DNA of 64,000 nt from Omphalotus guepiniiformis (Eukaryota > Basidiomycota > Agaricomycetes > Agaricales > Omphalotaceae), in assembly GCA_028554645.1 (NCBI GenBank), contig JAQOOI010000042.1, forward strand, positions 1 through 64,000, read 5' to 3'. The notes under the pieces are model-generated. The model made no database searches, was not told the origin of the DNA, and worked only from the letters and a program-made list of their open reading frames with translations. Positions 34,097-45,655 of this stretch are shown here, one piece after another. A program made the position numbers and the translations under genes. How positions within the stretch are numbered: position 1 is the stretch's first letter; the number at the start of each line of letters is the position of its first letter.

Positions 34097-35863
34097 TTAA
34101 GTACCACTTTGACGCAACAGAACAAACTGTTTATTGCTTCTAGTTCGCACTCCCGTAATCTCTTCAGGTTCTGCGCTTAAATCCCTCTCAGGAGAAGGAA
34201 GATCATCCTCTTCATCCGAATCATCTTCATATTCCTCATCTCGAGGCATTCTTAAGTTTGGAATGGAGTCAAAGATGTAATCTCGACTTTGTTCGTCGTA
34301 AGTATCCTCATCTTTGTTCACCATACGTTCTAGCTGTTCTGCAGTAAGGTCTATGAGGTCTAGCACATTCGTAGGTAGGTCTATAGGTTCATATCTTGCA
34401 AAATGCGGCAGTACGCGAAAGGCAGCAATCTTTTCTTTAAGTACAGAGCCATCCATTTCTGCAATAATGTAGGCACCACCCTTAGTTTGTCTGATGACAA
34501 TCATAGGTCCTCTATACCTTGGATACATCTTCCTGTCCAAGCTCTTCTCAATTTGAGTGTTTCGAACTTGTACTAGAGTTCCAGGTTTGAAATCATAGTC
34601 TTTTATTACATGTTCATAATCTTGTTCAAACTTCTTCATAGTTCTTCTTTTCTCTTCGTCGACCCTGGAAATCATGTCCATAACATGAGTTCTATGCTTT
34701 GCCAAGGCTCTAGCCCTGTAGCCGATCAATTCTTCGTAAGTTAGGACTCTATCTGGTACTTCTACCAACCAAGTTGATTCTATAAGGTCTAGAGGCAGTA
34801 TTGGTTCTGCTCCAGTTACTAAGAAGTAAGGAGAACATCCAAACCGTTTTCTAGTTGTTACTCTGTCTGCCCAAAGCACATGTTTGAGGAACCAGTACCA
34901 ACGTTTAAGGTCACCTCCCGTTGCTTTTACTAAAGCTTGACGGATATCAAAGTGTGCTCTTTCAATCTTTCCATTAGCTTGAGAATTATAGGCTGAGATA
35001 CGAATCCCTTTAATCCCATACTTCTCTTCCAGCCATTTCAACATTGCAATCATGCTTCTAGCGTTATCAGTTACCACTTCTTGAGGGCAACCCCATCTAC
35101 ATATTATATCTTCAAAGAACCATTCACCTAAGGCTCGAGCTGTCTCATCTCTGATTGCTCGTCCCTCTGACCAAGAAGATAAAGCACATCGGCCATGTAC
35201 AACGTTCTTACAGCCATTACTAGCCGGAGATACTTTGAATACATCCACATGTACCTTCTGGAACAGAGAAGGGGTGTGAGTAAGGGTAGGTGGTATTTTC
35301 AATAGCGCTAGAGCTCGATCTTGACATGCCTGACACGTTTTCACGAACTAGTTGACATCTCGCTCCAGTTCTGGCCACCAGCACCTCTTTTCTATCACAG
35401 CCTTCGTAGCATACATTCCTTTGTGTCCCAAATGATCATGAGCACTATGCAGGATATACATACAACGTTCTTTCTCAACTATTAGCTGATGTTGTCCACC
35501 AACTTCATCATTTCTTTGATACATACGTCCTTTCTTGTCAACGAAGTATCGAGACGCCTTCGAAAGAAATTTCTTTCGAGCTCGAGTATCCATCCCATCC
35601 AGCATATCTGACTCGGGATGCATTAAGAACTCTTTTATTCTCGGTAGCAACCAATCCAGCTCAATCCCTATGGTAGTTCTATGTTCCTCCATATAAGGAT
35701 GATCATGTTTCCATTCTTCTGTCGATTCAGGAGCTACTAGAACCTGTGCAAACTGGTCTAGAGTCTTTCCTTGTTCAAATAGTATGTGTTCTCGCCAGTA
35801 GGCGAATCTTCGTTCTTCTTCAATTAATTCTTGAATATCATCTTCGAAGTCTTCTACTGACAA
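34097..35863 (-). pseudogene. gypsy integrase with one in-frame TAG
   Basis: The HHCC finger (HSAHDHLGHKGMYATKAVIE ... CQACQDRA) precedes the DDE core: VHVDVFKVSP, VVTDNARSMIAMLKWLEEKY and NGKIERAHFDIRQAL. The C-terminus has the GPY/F-type stretch MYPRYRGPMIVIRQTKGGAY and an acidic tail. A TAG at 35348-35350 splits the finger between its His and Cys pairs. All three catalytic acids are present. Confidence 0.92.
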
Positions 35864-35959
35864 GGCTAGACCCTGTAAGTATCCACCTCTAGAGTCTATC
35901 TCATGCTTAAAGTCTTCAAAGTCATAAGGGCCCTGCTCATTCTCATCTTCCTGACAAAA

Positions 35960-37963
35960 TCACAATGGTTCCCCATCATCTTCATCTAGATAATCTTCCT
36001 CTTCAGTAGGTAATCTCTCTGTTGGTTCACTACCCGGTGGTGGTCTAGATAGTCCATCAGGTCCATGTATAGACCCCTTGATATGTACCAATTCAAAGTG
36101 ATACTTTCTTATTTCTTCAATCCAACGATTAATAGTTGCATTTGGGCCACTACTTGGGTTATCTAACATCCCTTTTATGTAGCTAGCATCCGTTTCTACG
36201 GTTAGATCCCTACAACCATAAGTTTGGTAGTAAGTATGGGCTAGCGCGAGCTTGAGCCCATATAGCTCTCTCTTAGGCTGTGAGAACCTTGCTTCCTGTT
36301 CATTTAATGTTATAGATCCAAAGTAGTTATAAAACTTTTTTCTAGGATCATTAGGATCTCTTTGGTATAAATAATATCCTACAGCCATCCATGATGTATC
36401 CACTGCTAGAGTAATGCCGCTAGACAATGAATAATCAATTGGTTTCAATGCAGGAGCATTTCTAATGCCTTCTTTTAATAGCTCGACGGCTTCTAACTCT
36501 TTTTCTCCTATCTCAAAGGGAACTTGTGAACTAGTCAACCTCGTGAGGGGTCTAGCCTTCTTTGCATAGTCTTTAATGAACATCCTGAGTTGTCCTGCAG
36601 TCCCCAAGAATGATTTAACGTGTGTACGCTTCGTCCATTGAGTTGCATCCCATGACAAAATGGTCTTAGCCATCTTTTCTTCAGGTAATTCACCCTCATA
36701 CGAGACTCTATGTCCCACAACATTCCCTTCTGTGCAGCAAATGAATGCTTTAGGTCCTGAGAAGGTTCCTCCAGCATGTTTCATTCGTTGAACAATTCTA
36801 TTCATATTTTGCATGTGTTCCCATACAAATCTTCTAATTCCACTGTTCTCAGGAATTGTTTCGTACCCTCCACCTTCGAGCTCATACCTAGTAGACAGTC
36901 CTTTCACTGGAACATCATCTATATAGGATCTCGTTATGTGTGGAATTTCTTCTTTCAATATATAAGTGATATCATCATGATAGATTGGTACTGAGTTAGT
37001 CCAATCCATTGGCAGTTTTACCAGTTGGTGAGGGCCAAAAGGATTTTGAAACGTCGTCAAATCCCTAGATCCCTCATCTACAAGCCTTTCATCATAGCCT
37101 ACAAATACATCTAGTAGTCCAATACAAGATCTGCCTGCAAAGCTTCTAGCTATATCAGCTGTAGCAGGAGGTATGCCTGAGTGTTGAATTGTGACCTTAT
37201 TTAACGGTTCTAGACTGTGTACTAGCCGTAAACTTTTGCCATCTTTCTTCAAAACACAGAACCATCTGGATCTATAAGAGGAGCTCGAGGGTTCGTAGAC
37301 CCCAGAATCAATCTTATCTTTAATTATTTTGCATACATCTCAATAGATCCCAGGCGGAATAGGTATATTCCTCTTGACCCATGGAGTATGTGGTATAACA
37401 GGGAATTTAACTGGTGGAAAGAACTCTGTCTTGAAAGTTCCCTCTTCTGAAGCTTCCCATGCGAAACCTTTCTCTTGTACCTTCATTAAGTGATGTACTA
37501 GCTTCATTTCTTCAGGCCATAAGAAGTCTTCATCATGATTCTTCTCAATAATAGCTTTTCTTTCTTCATTATAACGTTCTCCAGGTGTGAAGTCTGGTGG
37601 ATTTGGTGACAAGGTCGGCATCCCTTCTAGTGGGTCACCAGTTATGTGCCTTTCTATCCTGAACTCCTCTGAAAGCGTAGTTTTTACTGGTTTCACTTTT
37701 ATTGCCACAGGTTTATACTTACTGCCAAATACTGCAAACAGTTTTTGAAATCTAGCCTTACTTCCACGAGGTAGGATCCTACAGTGTAAGTTTGGCATTC
37801 GCCGAACCATTTTCTCAGTTCGAGCAGCCGTATTGAATACAGTAGCTGCCTCGAGACCCTTATACACAGGTCTCGAAGGTACTTTCTCATCCTGTACCTT
37901 AGCTTCACGCCAAGTACAATATACCTTGCAATTATCTTCGGTTATTTCTTGCTTCATGAGCAT
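35960..37963 (-). pseudogene. gypsy reverse transcriptase and RNase H with in-frame TGA codons
   Basis: RT motifs include KKDGKSLRLVHSLEPLNKVT, FAGRSCIGLLDVFVGYDERL and the catalytic YIDD. The connection and RNase H parts include FLGTAGQLRMFIKDYAKKAR, LAVDTSWMAVGYYLYQRD and WIEEIRKYHFELVHIKG. TGA stops at 37340-37342 and 35960-35962 interrupt it. The related copy at 45656-46979 reads through the first of these (PGILDDVCK against PGIY-stop-DVCK). Confidence 0.92.
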
Positions 37964-38136
37964 AAGGGCAGCTTTGGGATCACTCTCTTCAATGCTAGCT
38001 CGAGATGCATATACATATGCCTCAGCCTTCTCATTATCAGAGAATGTCTCCCCATCAGGCAGTCTATACCCAGTTATTTCATATCTACCATCTTCTCCTA
38101 GGCCAATACTTACAGCAACCTCTCCCTGATGGCCTG

Positions 38137-38925
38137 TCAGATCTTCGAGGATTGAAAATTTCCATCTTGTGGACTTCTTTCCTCTTCTGCAGCTTTTTGG
38201 ATAGCTGGTGTAAGTTTTTTGTCTTCTTCTGGCTTCGGTCCAATACCTCTGCCTCGTTCATATGTTTCTATTGTGCAGGTCATGCCAGAATTAGGGTCTC
38301 GAATCGTTAATTCTTGACTTCCATCCTTATTTGTCTTAATATTACTTTCTGTTAAAACATCGAAAGGTCTTCCCAACAGAACTTTATATGGAGCTTTATC
38401 CATCACATGAATCTGCATATAAACGACTATTTCACCAAAGGTAAACGGTACGTTCCTAGCTAGACCCCTGGTTGGGCTTAGCTGACCACTAGCACTTTGC
38501 ATATGGATAACAGTCTTTAGATCCCAGGCTAGACCTAGTCCCATTGCTATATCCGTGTCCATTGATACTATTTGAGACCCACTGTCAAGTATACACTCGA
38601 CTGGCCCTTGTTTATTAATATCAGGAAAGACAACTTGCAGACTATCACTTGGTCTGGCTACAATGATAATCTTTCCTCGTTCAGATGGCGGAACATCTTC
38701 GAGATATTGTTCTACAACATCTACATGGACTAAAGATCCTGTTTGCAAGCTGCTCGAGCCTTTGAGGACATGTACAAAGCAGTCTCCCCATGCTAGATCA
38801 TCAATATCCACCACTTGAGTGTCATATGGCAAAGAGATAGAATCCTCAGGTAGATCAGTGTCTTCCGGGTTTTCCTCATCTCTAATCTCTTGTACAAATG
38901 CCTTTAGAGGTCTCTTATATACTCA
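38137..38925 (-). pseudogene. gypsy protease region
   Basis: The aspartic protease site is CILDSGSQIVSMDTDIA. The segment also has NVPFTFGEIVVYMQIHVMD and VLLGRPFDVLTES, the usual flap and ILG-like motifs. A TGA at 38923-38925 separates it from upstream sequence. Confidence 0.88.
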
Positions 38926-39492
38926 ACTATTCTTAGTCTTTCTATTCAATATTTTCTGCAAAGTAGGGGAAATAGCAATTACTTCTTCCATACTTATAGG
39001 TATTTCACTCTTTAATATCTTCGTTGCAACTTCTTCAGCAACTCCAGGCCTGTACACACCACTTTGTAGTTTGTATTCAGGTCCCTTAGGCAACTCAAAT
39101 GTTACTTTCTTCTTCGCCGAGCCTCGAGACTCTTCTATATCCACACTAGGTGTTCTAGCGGTCACTGGAGACGTTTCTAGACCCCCTTTTGGTGGTTGGA
39201 TTCATCTCTCAATAGGCTTTATGTTATCAAATAGTCTTTTATTTAAGTTTTTCGTTTCCGGGACGTTATGCGCGGGCGCCTCTTTGCCTAATTCGGGCTC
39301 AGGGGTTTCCAACGACTCATCCGTCATGTTTATGAGTTTATACAAGTGTTGATTAAAGTTCTTAGGACACTCTAGCACCACTTCGAGGCATCTAGACGTC
39401 TTTCCAGCATTATCTTCCTCCGGAGCTTTGCTGGGAACAGGGCTAGGTAACTTCTTTGCACCAACTAGCACCTGTTTAAGCTCCTTCATCAA
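38926..39492 (-). pseudogene. gypsy Gag-pol linker segment
   Basis: Two frames (38923-39165 and 39202-39492) lie between Gag and protease and are split by TGA at 39202-39204. They are charged and lack a recognised domain, and correspond in position to 47749-48672 of the second gypsy. Confidence 0.6.
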
Positions 39493-39497
39493 AAGTA

Positions 39498-41165
39498 TTA
39501 GTTTTTTGAACCTCCAGGAGTGTTTATAGACACTTGTCCATCAGACAAGACCTTATACTCAACTCCCATCCTTTCTAGCTGTTCAAGTACTTGTACAGCC
39601 AATGTATCAACTTCGTTATTTTCCATTCCAAGGGGGCTAGCTTCGTGCAGCTGCACCTGGTATACATTTGGCATAGATTCTACTTCATATAAGAACTGAT
39701 CTGGGTGGACTTCTACATCCCATCCCTTCTCTTTTGCAATTTTCTCAATCTTTTCCTTTCTAGTTTCTTTATCACCTTCATTTATCCAAGGAAGTGATGA
39801 ACCATCCTTTAGTTCCCATCTATTCCTCACATTTCGCTTCATCCATCCCTTACTTACGAAGTGATGTTGAGCTGGACAGTCTTGTGAACCATGTCCTCTG
39901 CCTCCACATATGAAACAAGCTAGATCACGGGCAGGCATAACTCTACTCGTGTCCAGAAGTCCTCTGGTAGGCATAGAAGACATACCAACATTCGTCGAAG
40001 ACGCTAGACCCATATTTCCAGTGTTTCTACTTGACATTTGTACCATCCTTATCAAGGACTTCATCATCTCTTGATTCTGGTTCGTCATAGTGTCTAGCTT
40101 CTGGTGAATGGTCTTAATTTTCGTCTCATTATCATCTACTGTGTACAAAATCTTTCGTTCCCACTCATTCTGTGCTTCTTCCTGCTTTATAGCAGTTAAC
40201 CTGTCAGTCATAGATGGTTGGCTCGAGAGGGGTCTAGCTCCAGTGTTTATGACACCTGGTAGGCTCCAACTCGCTCCTACATCATATAATTCCTCAGGAG
40301 GAATAGCACATACAGCTTTTGCAGCTTTTACAACTTGCTCTAGAGTCCAAGGATCATCTCTTCGACGAACCCCTTCTCCAGTACCATTAGTTGATAATTT
40401 TCGAATAACTCTCTTTCTAAACTGTTCTTCTAGAGCAGCTAAATATCCTTGTACTGCCTCGAAGTTCGAGATGACAGCATGTCCACTCATTAACTTCTTT
40501 GCTTCAATCTGATACGCCCTCGAGAAGGCCAAAAGCTTCTCTAGTTGACCAGATGGCACTAGCATGTACTTTTCAATTACACTCATGAGCCTCTGCTTCG
40601 AGCCATATCTGTCCTTATCACTAGAATCCGGATAGCAGTCAAGCAAGGCAACTCTAAATGTTTCCCAATCATCTCCTGAAGCTGCATCAAGCGTAGCTAG
40701 CTCCTTTCTCATCTCATAAGTCATGTATTTCAAGGCTAGATGGATCTTCGCCATCTCAGATCTGATATTTAAAGTCCTAAAGATTTCCTCTAAGTCCTCG
40801 AGCCATCCTGCAAGTTTCTCAGGACAATCTCTATCAAATATGGGTGCCTTCTTCGAGACTTTCGGTAACTGCTTGTTTTGTACTTCGGCAAGCACCTCAG
40901 CAGGTAGCTCTAGTAAGTATGCATCTACCACTTCAGTTGGTTGAGGTCGGCGCGGCCGATTTCCTCCAGGATTTCGATTCGCCGCAGCCTCATCAATATT
41001 TGGTTGTCTCTGCTGCTGTGGGTTTCGCCCTTGACCAGCAGATCCAGCAGTAGCATTATTTCCTTCATCAGGCATGTTTGTAAAATCAGAGAATTCAGGA
41101 CTTGGTAGTCTTATATCTCCTATAACTTCATTTGTTCCTCTATACCTCTCTCTAGACAGAGGCAA
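39498..41165 (-). CDS. gypsy Gag, 555 residues
   Basis: The frame is open throughout. It carries a capsid-like helical region (PVFDRD/PEKLAGWLEDLEEIFRTL style) and a CCHC zinc knuckle CFICGGRGHGSQDC near the C-terminal third. The N-terminus is Asn/Gln/Pro-rich. The true start may lie upstream, since the same frame is open towards 41290. It forms the particle shell and binds element RNA. Confidence 0.88.
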   Translation of the reverse strand: MPLSRERYRGTNEVIGDIRLPSPEFSDFTNMPDEGNNATAGSAGQGRNPQQQRQPNIDEAAANRNPGGNRPRRPQPTEVVDAYLLELPAEVLAEVQNKQLPKVSKKAPIFDRDCPEKLAGWLEDLEEIFRTLNIRSEMAKIHLALKYMTYEMRKELATLDAASGDDWETFRVALLDCYPDSSDKDRYGSKQRLMSVIEKYMLVPSGQLEKLLAFSRAYQIEAKKLMSGHAVISNFEAVQGYLAALEEQFRKRVIRKLSTNGTGEGVRRRDDPWTLEQVVKAAKAVCAIPPEELYDVGASWSLPGVINTGARPLSSQPSMTDRLTAIKQEEAQNEWERKILYTVDDNETKIKTIHQKLDTMTNQNQEMMKSLIRMVQMSSRNTGNMGLASSTNVGMSSMPTRGLLDTSRVMPARDLACFICGGRGHGSQDCPAQHHFVSKGWMKRNVRNRWELKDGSSLPWINEGDKETRKEKIEKIAKEKGWDVEVHPDQFLYEVESMPNVYQVQLHEASPLGMENNEVDTLAVQVLEQLERMGVEYKVLSDGQVSINTPGGSKN

Positions 41166-41466
41166 GTTGTTTCGAACAGGGATTCTACTACGACGAGGGG
41201 GTCTAGACTCGAATATTAATTCTTCTTGTCCAGCCTCACGGGAATTTCGTGTAGTTCTAGGTTTTCCACGACGGCTAGAGTCACTAATCTTTGCAAGAGA
41301 CTCAGATTCGAAGTAGAATACCTTGAAGTGTTATGCAAATGTACAATTTACACTTTGAGAGGCAAATCAAATCGTCAATTCAATTTGCCGAGGTCAAAAG
41401 ACAGCGATATTTAGACACAGGGGTCTTTCAAGAGTAAAACTCGATATAATTGTTTTCTGAAACTAC

Positions 41467-41484
41467 CCCTCGCGGTGGGCTCCA
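41467..41484 (-). other. gypsy primer binding site
   Basis: Directly after the 5' LTR the minus strand reads TGGAGCCCACCGCGAGGG, starting with the TGG that pairs with tRNA CCA ends. The same site (TGGAGCCCACCGCAAGGG) follows the LTR of the second gypsy at 50564-50581, so both families use one tRNA. Confidence 0.75.
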
Positions 41485-41487
41485 GAT

Positions 41488-43023
41488 AATAGCAGTGAAA
41501 TGAGCACTCTAAGACGTAGGAACTCGTCTAAAACTCAAAGGTTGCCTTGTAAAAGCGAGTGTAGTCTGGCGTTGGCAAAGATTCTGCACGCAGAAAACTG
41601 ACTAAATTCGAGCTAGACTGTTGGAAAGACTAACTGAACTGAAAGATCACCGTCTAGACCCTTCGACGAGTACCAGAAACAGCAAAACAGATAGACACAG
41701 ACAGACAGACACAGACAGACAGACACAGACAGACAGACACAGACAGACAGACACAGACAGACAGACACAGACAGACAGACAGACAGACAGACAGTTCAAA
41801 CACAACAGATGTTCAGATATTTAGCACTCTATCAAAGCACTGCAATTCCTAATAGTCTGCCTCTACCAGCTCGAAGAACCGGGGCCTGACGTTCACAATC
41901 AAGAGGCCTTCTGTGATTTAACGCTCTAGAAGATACGTAAAGTTCTCCAATTTGGCGGGCAGTCGTAACCTGGGGCGCTCGACCCTATACATGACAGTAT
42001 ATGTACTCTACTGCTTGTAAGTATTTCATAAATAGATAGAAAACTGAGTGGAGTAATTAAAAGGAACAGAGGGATAACATCGAGTATAAAATGGATATAA
42101 ACAGAAACAATATGACTGAGTTGGGTAAGTAGGCACATCTAGAGGGTAATTATGTGCAGTTCTTGGGCATATATGTGTAAGTATTATGTTTTAGTGATGT
42201 TTTTGGTACATCTAGACCCTTCTTATCATGCGCTCGAGCCATTCTAAACGAACTACTCCTATGCATTTCGTTATTATTCATCTTCGTAACTGTTTTACAG
42301 TGTACTTATAGGGGCACCGAGGGCAGTTTCTAGTTATTTATCCCGTCGGGCTTCCGTATTTTCTCCTATTTCGACATCTAGACCCCATAGCACCTCGTAG
42401 ATATACCAATATCCAGCGCTCGAAGGCCAATTCTGTCATTACTTTACTAATAAGTTATTATACAGTCATTGAGACCGATCGTTTTCATAGCTTTGACCAT
42501 CTAGTATCTCAGAACGGAATCATCGATCATATATTTCCGATCATAAAGCGTTATCTCCAGTATATCATCAATCTGCAGGTTCTAGAAGGTCGGCTAAGTT
42601 CGAACAAACCATTTTGATGGCTCGGCAATACCTCTAGCTTTGTCCTTTCGACGTTATGTAGGCTCATGAGGCTATTACACCTGTGTGTGTGTAGTTTCTT
42701 CCTTCCTAAGTCCTGTGGATTACACAGATACTCGAATAGCGACTTCCAGACGGAGGGCTCTTTGCCAGGCAGGGTGGGTCTGACCATACTGTACAGTCTC
42801 GCAGCAGGTAGTTACTTCGCCGAAGGTCTAGAGGCATATCAGCCATAAGGTCTTGATGCATACTCGTACATCGTAGTCCTTTCACTTCGAGCCTTTAACT
42901 ATTCATGTTCTATGTTTTAGCTAGCACTATGGGACATAGTCTAGCCCTTTATTCCCATCATATTCACAGTAGAAATTGTTTAATTTCAGGTGTTTCAGGT
43001 GTGTATGCATTTTCAGCGCAACA
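41488..43023 (-). repeat. gypsy 5' LTR (1536 bp)
   Basis: It matches 27832-29381 with only about ten visible substitutions, almost all transitions, plus a shorter CAGACA tract. Confidence 0.92.
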
Positions 43024-43025
43024 AC

Positions 43026-44395
43026 GTTGATGTGCCGATTTTCGGCACCTGCATTAAAAGCCAGGTGATTAATCATTTTAGGCATTTGCAGTGAGGGATA
43101 TAGAGGGTTGAAAGGTGCCCGCCTTGTCAATCAAAATGTGTTGTGATTTGAGTAATAAAGCATGTTCTATTACCTACGGTACAACATGTGTATCAAGGTT
43201 CTAGGCTAGTCAGTACAGTTGTGATGTAGAGAATTGTTCAATAGCCATCCACTGTTGAATCAGACTCACCCAATCTCGTAACGAGAACTCTGACATCACA
43301 ACATCAATTGCATCATATAACTATTAGGGGAACATCAATAAGGAATAAAAACCCGGCGGAAACTAAAAATGGATGGAATGCGAAATAGAGTCGAAATAAT
43401 GGATCTAGAATAGTTTTGGGGTATTTACTCCTTAATTAATTGCCAGGAACCAAAGTTGATCGAGGAAATTTGCTTTGATTAATTGTCCGGTGAAAATTGC
43501 TTGCCAAGAAACCGGTTAGGAGGTGTAAAAACTCGATCAGTAAAATTTCTCGGAATACTACTGAATTGAAGGAGTTCCTTTGACGAAACAATGTGATACT
43601 TTGAGGGGTATAATTTCTATCAGGTGATTAATCCTATGGAACCCGGATGCCCGAGAAATGTTAAGGAAATCCGTAAAAATGAAATAAAGGGGGCTGAATA
43701 TTGCCTACAATAAAAATAATGGAATTAAAACGCATTTTTGAGGTTTGCCTCCTAAAATAGATCTATAGCAAGTAATAATGGACATACTTGACACAGATAC
43801 TTACAACCTACATACACGGATATAGGTATATATAAAACAGGACAGTTTAGCTATAATTTCCGTTTTTATTAATTTTGGACTGGCAGTATGTATAAAAGGG
43901 CAGTAACCTGGAGAGAGAAAATCCAGGAGAGTACCATAGAGTCACAGGGTCACTGGGGATTGTCTTTATAATGTGAATCGTGCCTGTGAAGGGAAATCCT
44001 ACCAAAAACATAAAGTTGCCCTGGTCTGTTTATAGTCCGGTGTTTATTGCGATATTGTATAAAGATCATTGTTGGTTGAATTGAACTGGTTGTGTTATTG
44101 GAATTGGTTGTTTGATCTTGTGGTCAATTGGTTGTGATTGTGCAGTGAACACCTGTCTTGTTCAAAACCGTCTTGTGCTACTTTTTTGCCTTAGTGCATT
44201 TTAAAAGCTCAACTATAAAGTCCTTGTGATAAAGATATAAAGTTCTAATAAAGAAGCCATAAGTTTGGTCGTGCGGAACCTTCAACAACGCCCCCTCAGA
44301 CTCGCACCTTTCGAGTGACTTGGTTGTTTTGGTTGTTTTTGGGTTTTTGTTCATTAGCCCTTTAGCAGATCATTGCCCAGTTTCATTCTCATCAA
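43026..44395. mobile_element. solo LTR of the second gypsy family, inserted in copia gag
   Basis: It is a reverse-complement relative of the LTR at 50585-51394, sharing GATGAGAATGAAAC at one end and CATTAAAAGCC-like sequence at the other. It is about 560 bases longer than that LTR. It interrupts the copia zinc knuckle between His and the last Cys, with ATGT-like flanks as a candidate target duplication. The 15-kb gypsy later inserted at its left edge. Confidence 0.82.
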
Positions 44396-45260
44396 CATGG
44401 TTCAGCTTGTTGCAATTGCGACATCGCTTCCCCTTGTCAGGATTACCACTACTGCCTCCAGCACTCTTCCCCTTTCCACCTTTATCTCCATCCCGCTTTC
44501 CGCCCTTGCTCCTATTGAAAGCCGCAACCATCGCCGCTTGCTCCATCTTCTCCTCTTCTTGCATAACCCATTGGTCATACTGATTTTCGAGGCTCGAGAT
44601 AAGAACGTCCGGGTCGATAGGTTGGCTGATGAATCGAGCAGCAATGTTGATAGAGGTCAAGACAGATTTATAGGAGGGAGATGTCAATAGGGATTGGGTG
44701 ATGTTGGAAATGAAAATGAGATTGCTCACAGGATGGCCCATGCCAGCTAGCTTCTCCTGGAGCTCCTTCATGTTGCTGATGTGAGTGCATAGGTTTTCGC
44801 CCTCGGTGAAACAGATGTTTTGGAGTTTAGCTAAAAGGTCAGCAGCAATCAACGCACCACGATTTTTGTTGATGTCAGTGATCTTCTTCTAGACGTTGCC
44901 AGCAGTCACAAGGTCCCTAACCTGGATGAAAACAGACTTTGGGATGGTCTCGTAAATGAACTCCCAAGTCTGAGCCTCTTTCTGCTCAAACTTGTCCCAT
45001 TTCTCCTCTAGCGTCTCCACTTCATCCTTCTTCAGCTCCTCACTCTGACCCTTCTTATACCACTTCTCAGAAGTCCTTTCTTCAATCTCGAATTCTGGTT
45101 TACAAGCAGTTCCTGAGAGACTTTTAAGGCCCTTAGCAACGGCATGGTTGACCACTTGGGACTTGTAATCGGACCAGTTAGTGCCACCTTCCTGTAACGT
45201 CGGCAAGCAATGAACGAGCTTGAGGGTAGACAAAGAATATGGTTCAGTTTCGGGGCCCAT
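44396..45260 (-). pseudogene. copia Gag
   Basis: The start MGPETEPYSLSTLKLV overlaps the region right after the 5' LTR. Frames then give WSDYKSQVVNHAVAKGLKSL, ENLCTHISNMKELQEKLAGM, PSYKSVLTSINIAARF and the first half of the zinc knuckle, CRNCNKLNH. This is the UBN2/Gag layout of copia elements. A stop near 44889 breaks it. Confidence 0.88.
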
Positions 45261-45264
45261 AACC

Positions 45265-45562
45265 TCTAATACGCAGTGATTTCGAGTCCGAGATAGGGTG
45301 AGAGAGAGTGTGAGGGAACAGAGCTAAAAGACAAAGGTTATAATCTCAGTGATAGTTGAACACTATTATATTATATGTATATACCTAAAAGACAAAGGTT
45401 ATACTATAAATAAAGAATGAGTAAGAGATATAGAAAGAGAATGAAAAGACAACTTACACCTCAGTGATAGTTGAACACTGAGGTGTTGAGACATGTGTGA
45501 CTACAATGTAACGAAGGTGTGATGTGTGTGACTACCTAGCCGGTACGCTCGTTCATACAACA
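45265..45562 (-). repeat. copia 5' LTR
   Basis: This is the partner of 21158-21455. The target duplication GAAGG follows at 45563-45567. Confidence 0.92.
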
Positions 45563-45655
45563 GAAGGTCCTCCAGGTGGATTCCCTCCATATAGTGGTCC
45601 TTCTGGTGGCTTTGGTGGTGACCCTTTAGAGCTACTACAGAATCTCATTGTTAAG

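Larger units (their letters stand above)
27832..43023 (-). mobile_element. 15.2-kb Ty3/gypsy retrotransposon carrying two antisense intron-containing genes
   Basis: LTRs of 1550 bp (27832-29381) and 1536 bp (41488-43023) are nearly identical apart from the CAGACA repeat length. The target duplication is ACATT (27827-27831) and ACGTT (43024-43028). On the minus strand, from the right, come the 5' LTR, primer site (41467-41484), Gag, protease, RT, RNase H, integrase and then a 4.7-kb region ending in a polypurine tract (GGTTTGGGGGAGA) beside the 3' LTR. That region contains two multi-exon genes on the plus strand. Gag-pol has five in-frame stops, so this copy is probably not autonomous. The near-identity of the LTRs indicates a recent insertion. 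Confidence 0.93.
21158..45562 (-). mobile_element. Ty1/copia retrotransposon broken by four nested insertions
   Basis: Two 298-bp LTRs (21158-21455 and 45265-45562, five differences, all transitions) are flanked by the 5-bp duplication GAAGG at 21153-21157 and 45563-45567. A polypurine tract (GAGGGGGAG on the minus strand) abuts the left LTR. Removing the insertions at 22425-23870, 24958-26300, 27832-43023 and 43026-44395 rejoins Gag, protease, integrase, reverse transcriptase and RNase H in the copia order on the minus strand. The Gag zinc knuckle, CRNCNKLNH plus VEKDC, is restored exactly across the last two insertions. The coding parts carry several stops, so the element is dead. It spans 24.4 kb, of which about 5.1 kb is copia. 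Confidence 0.9.
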
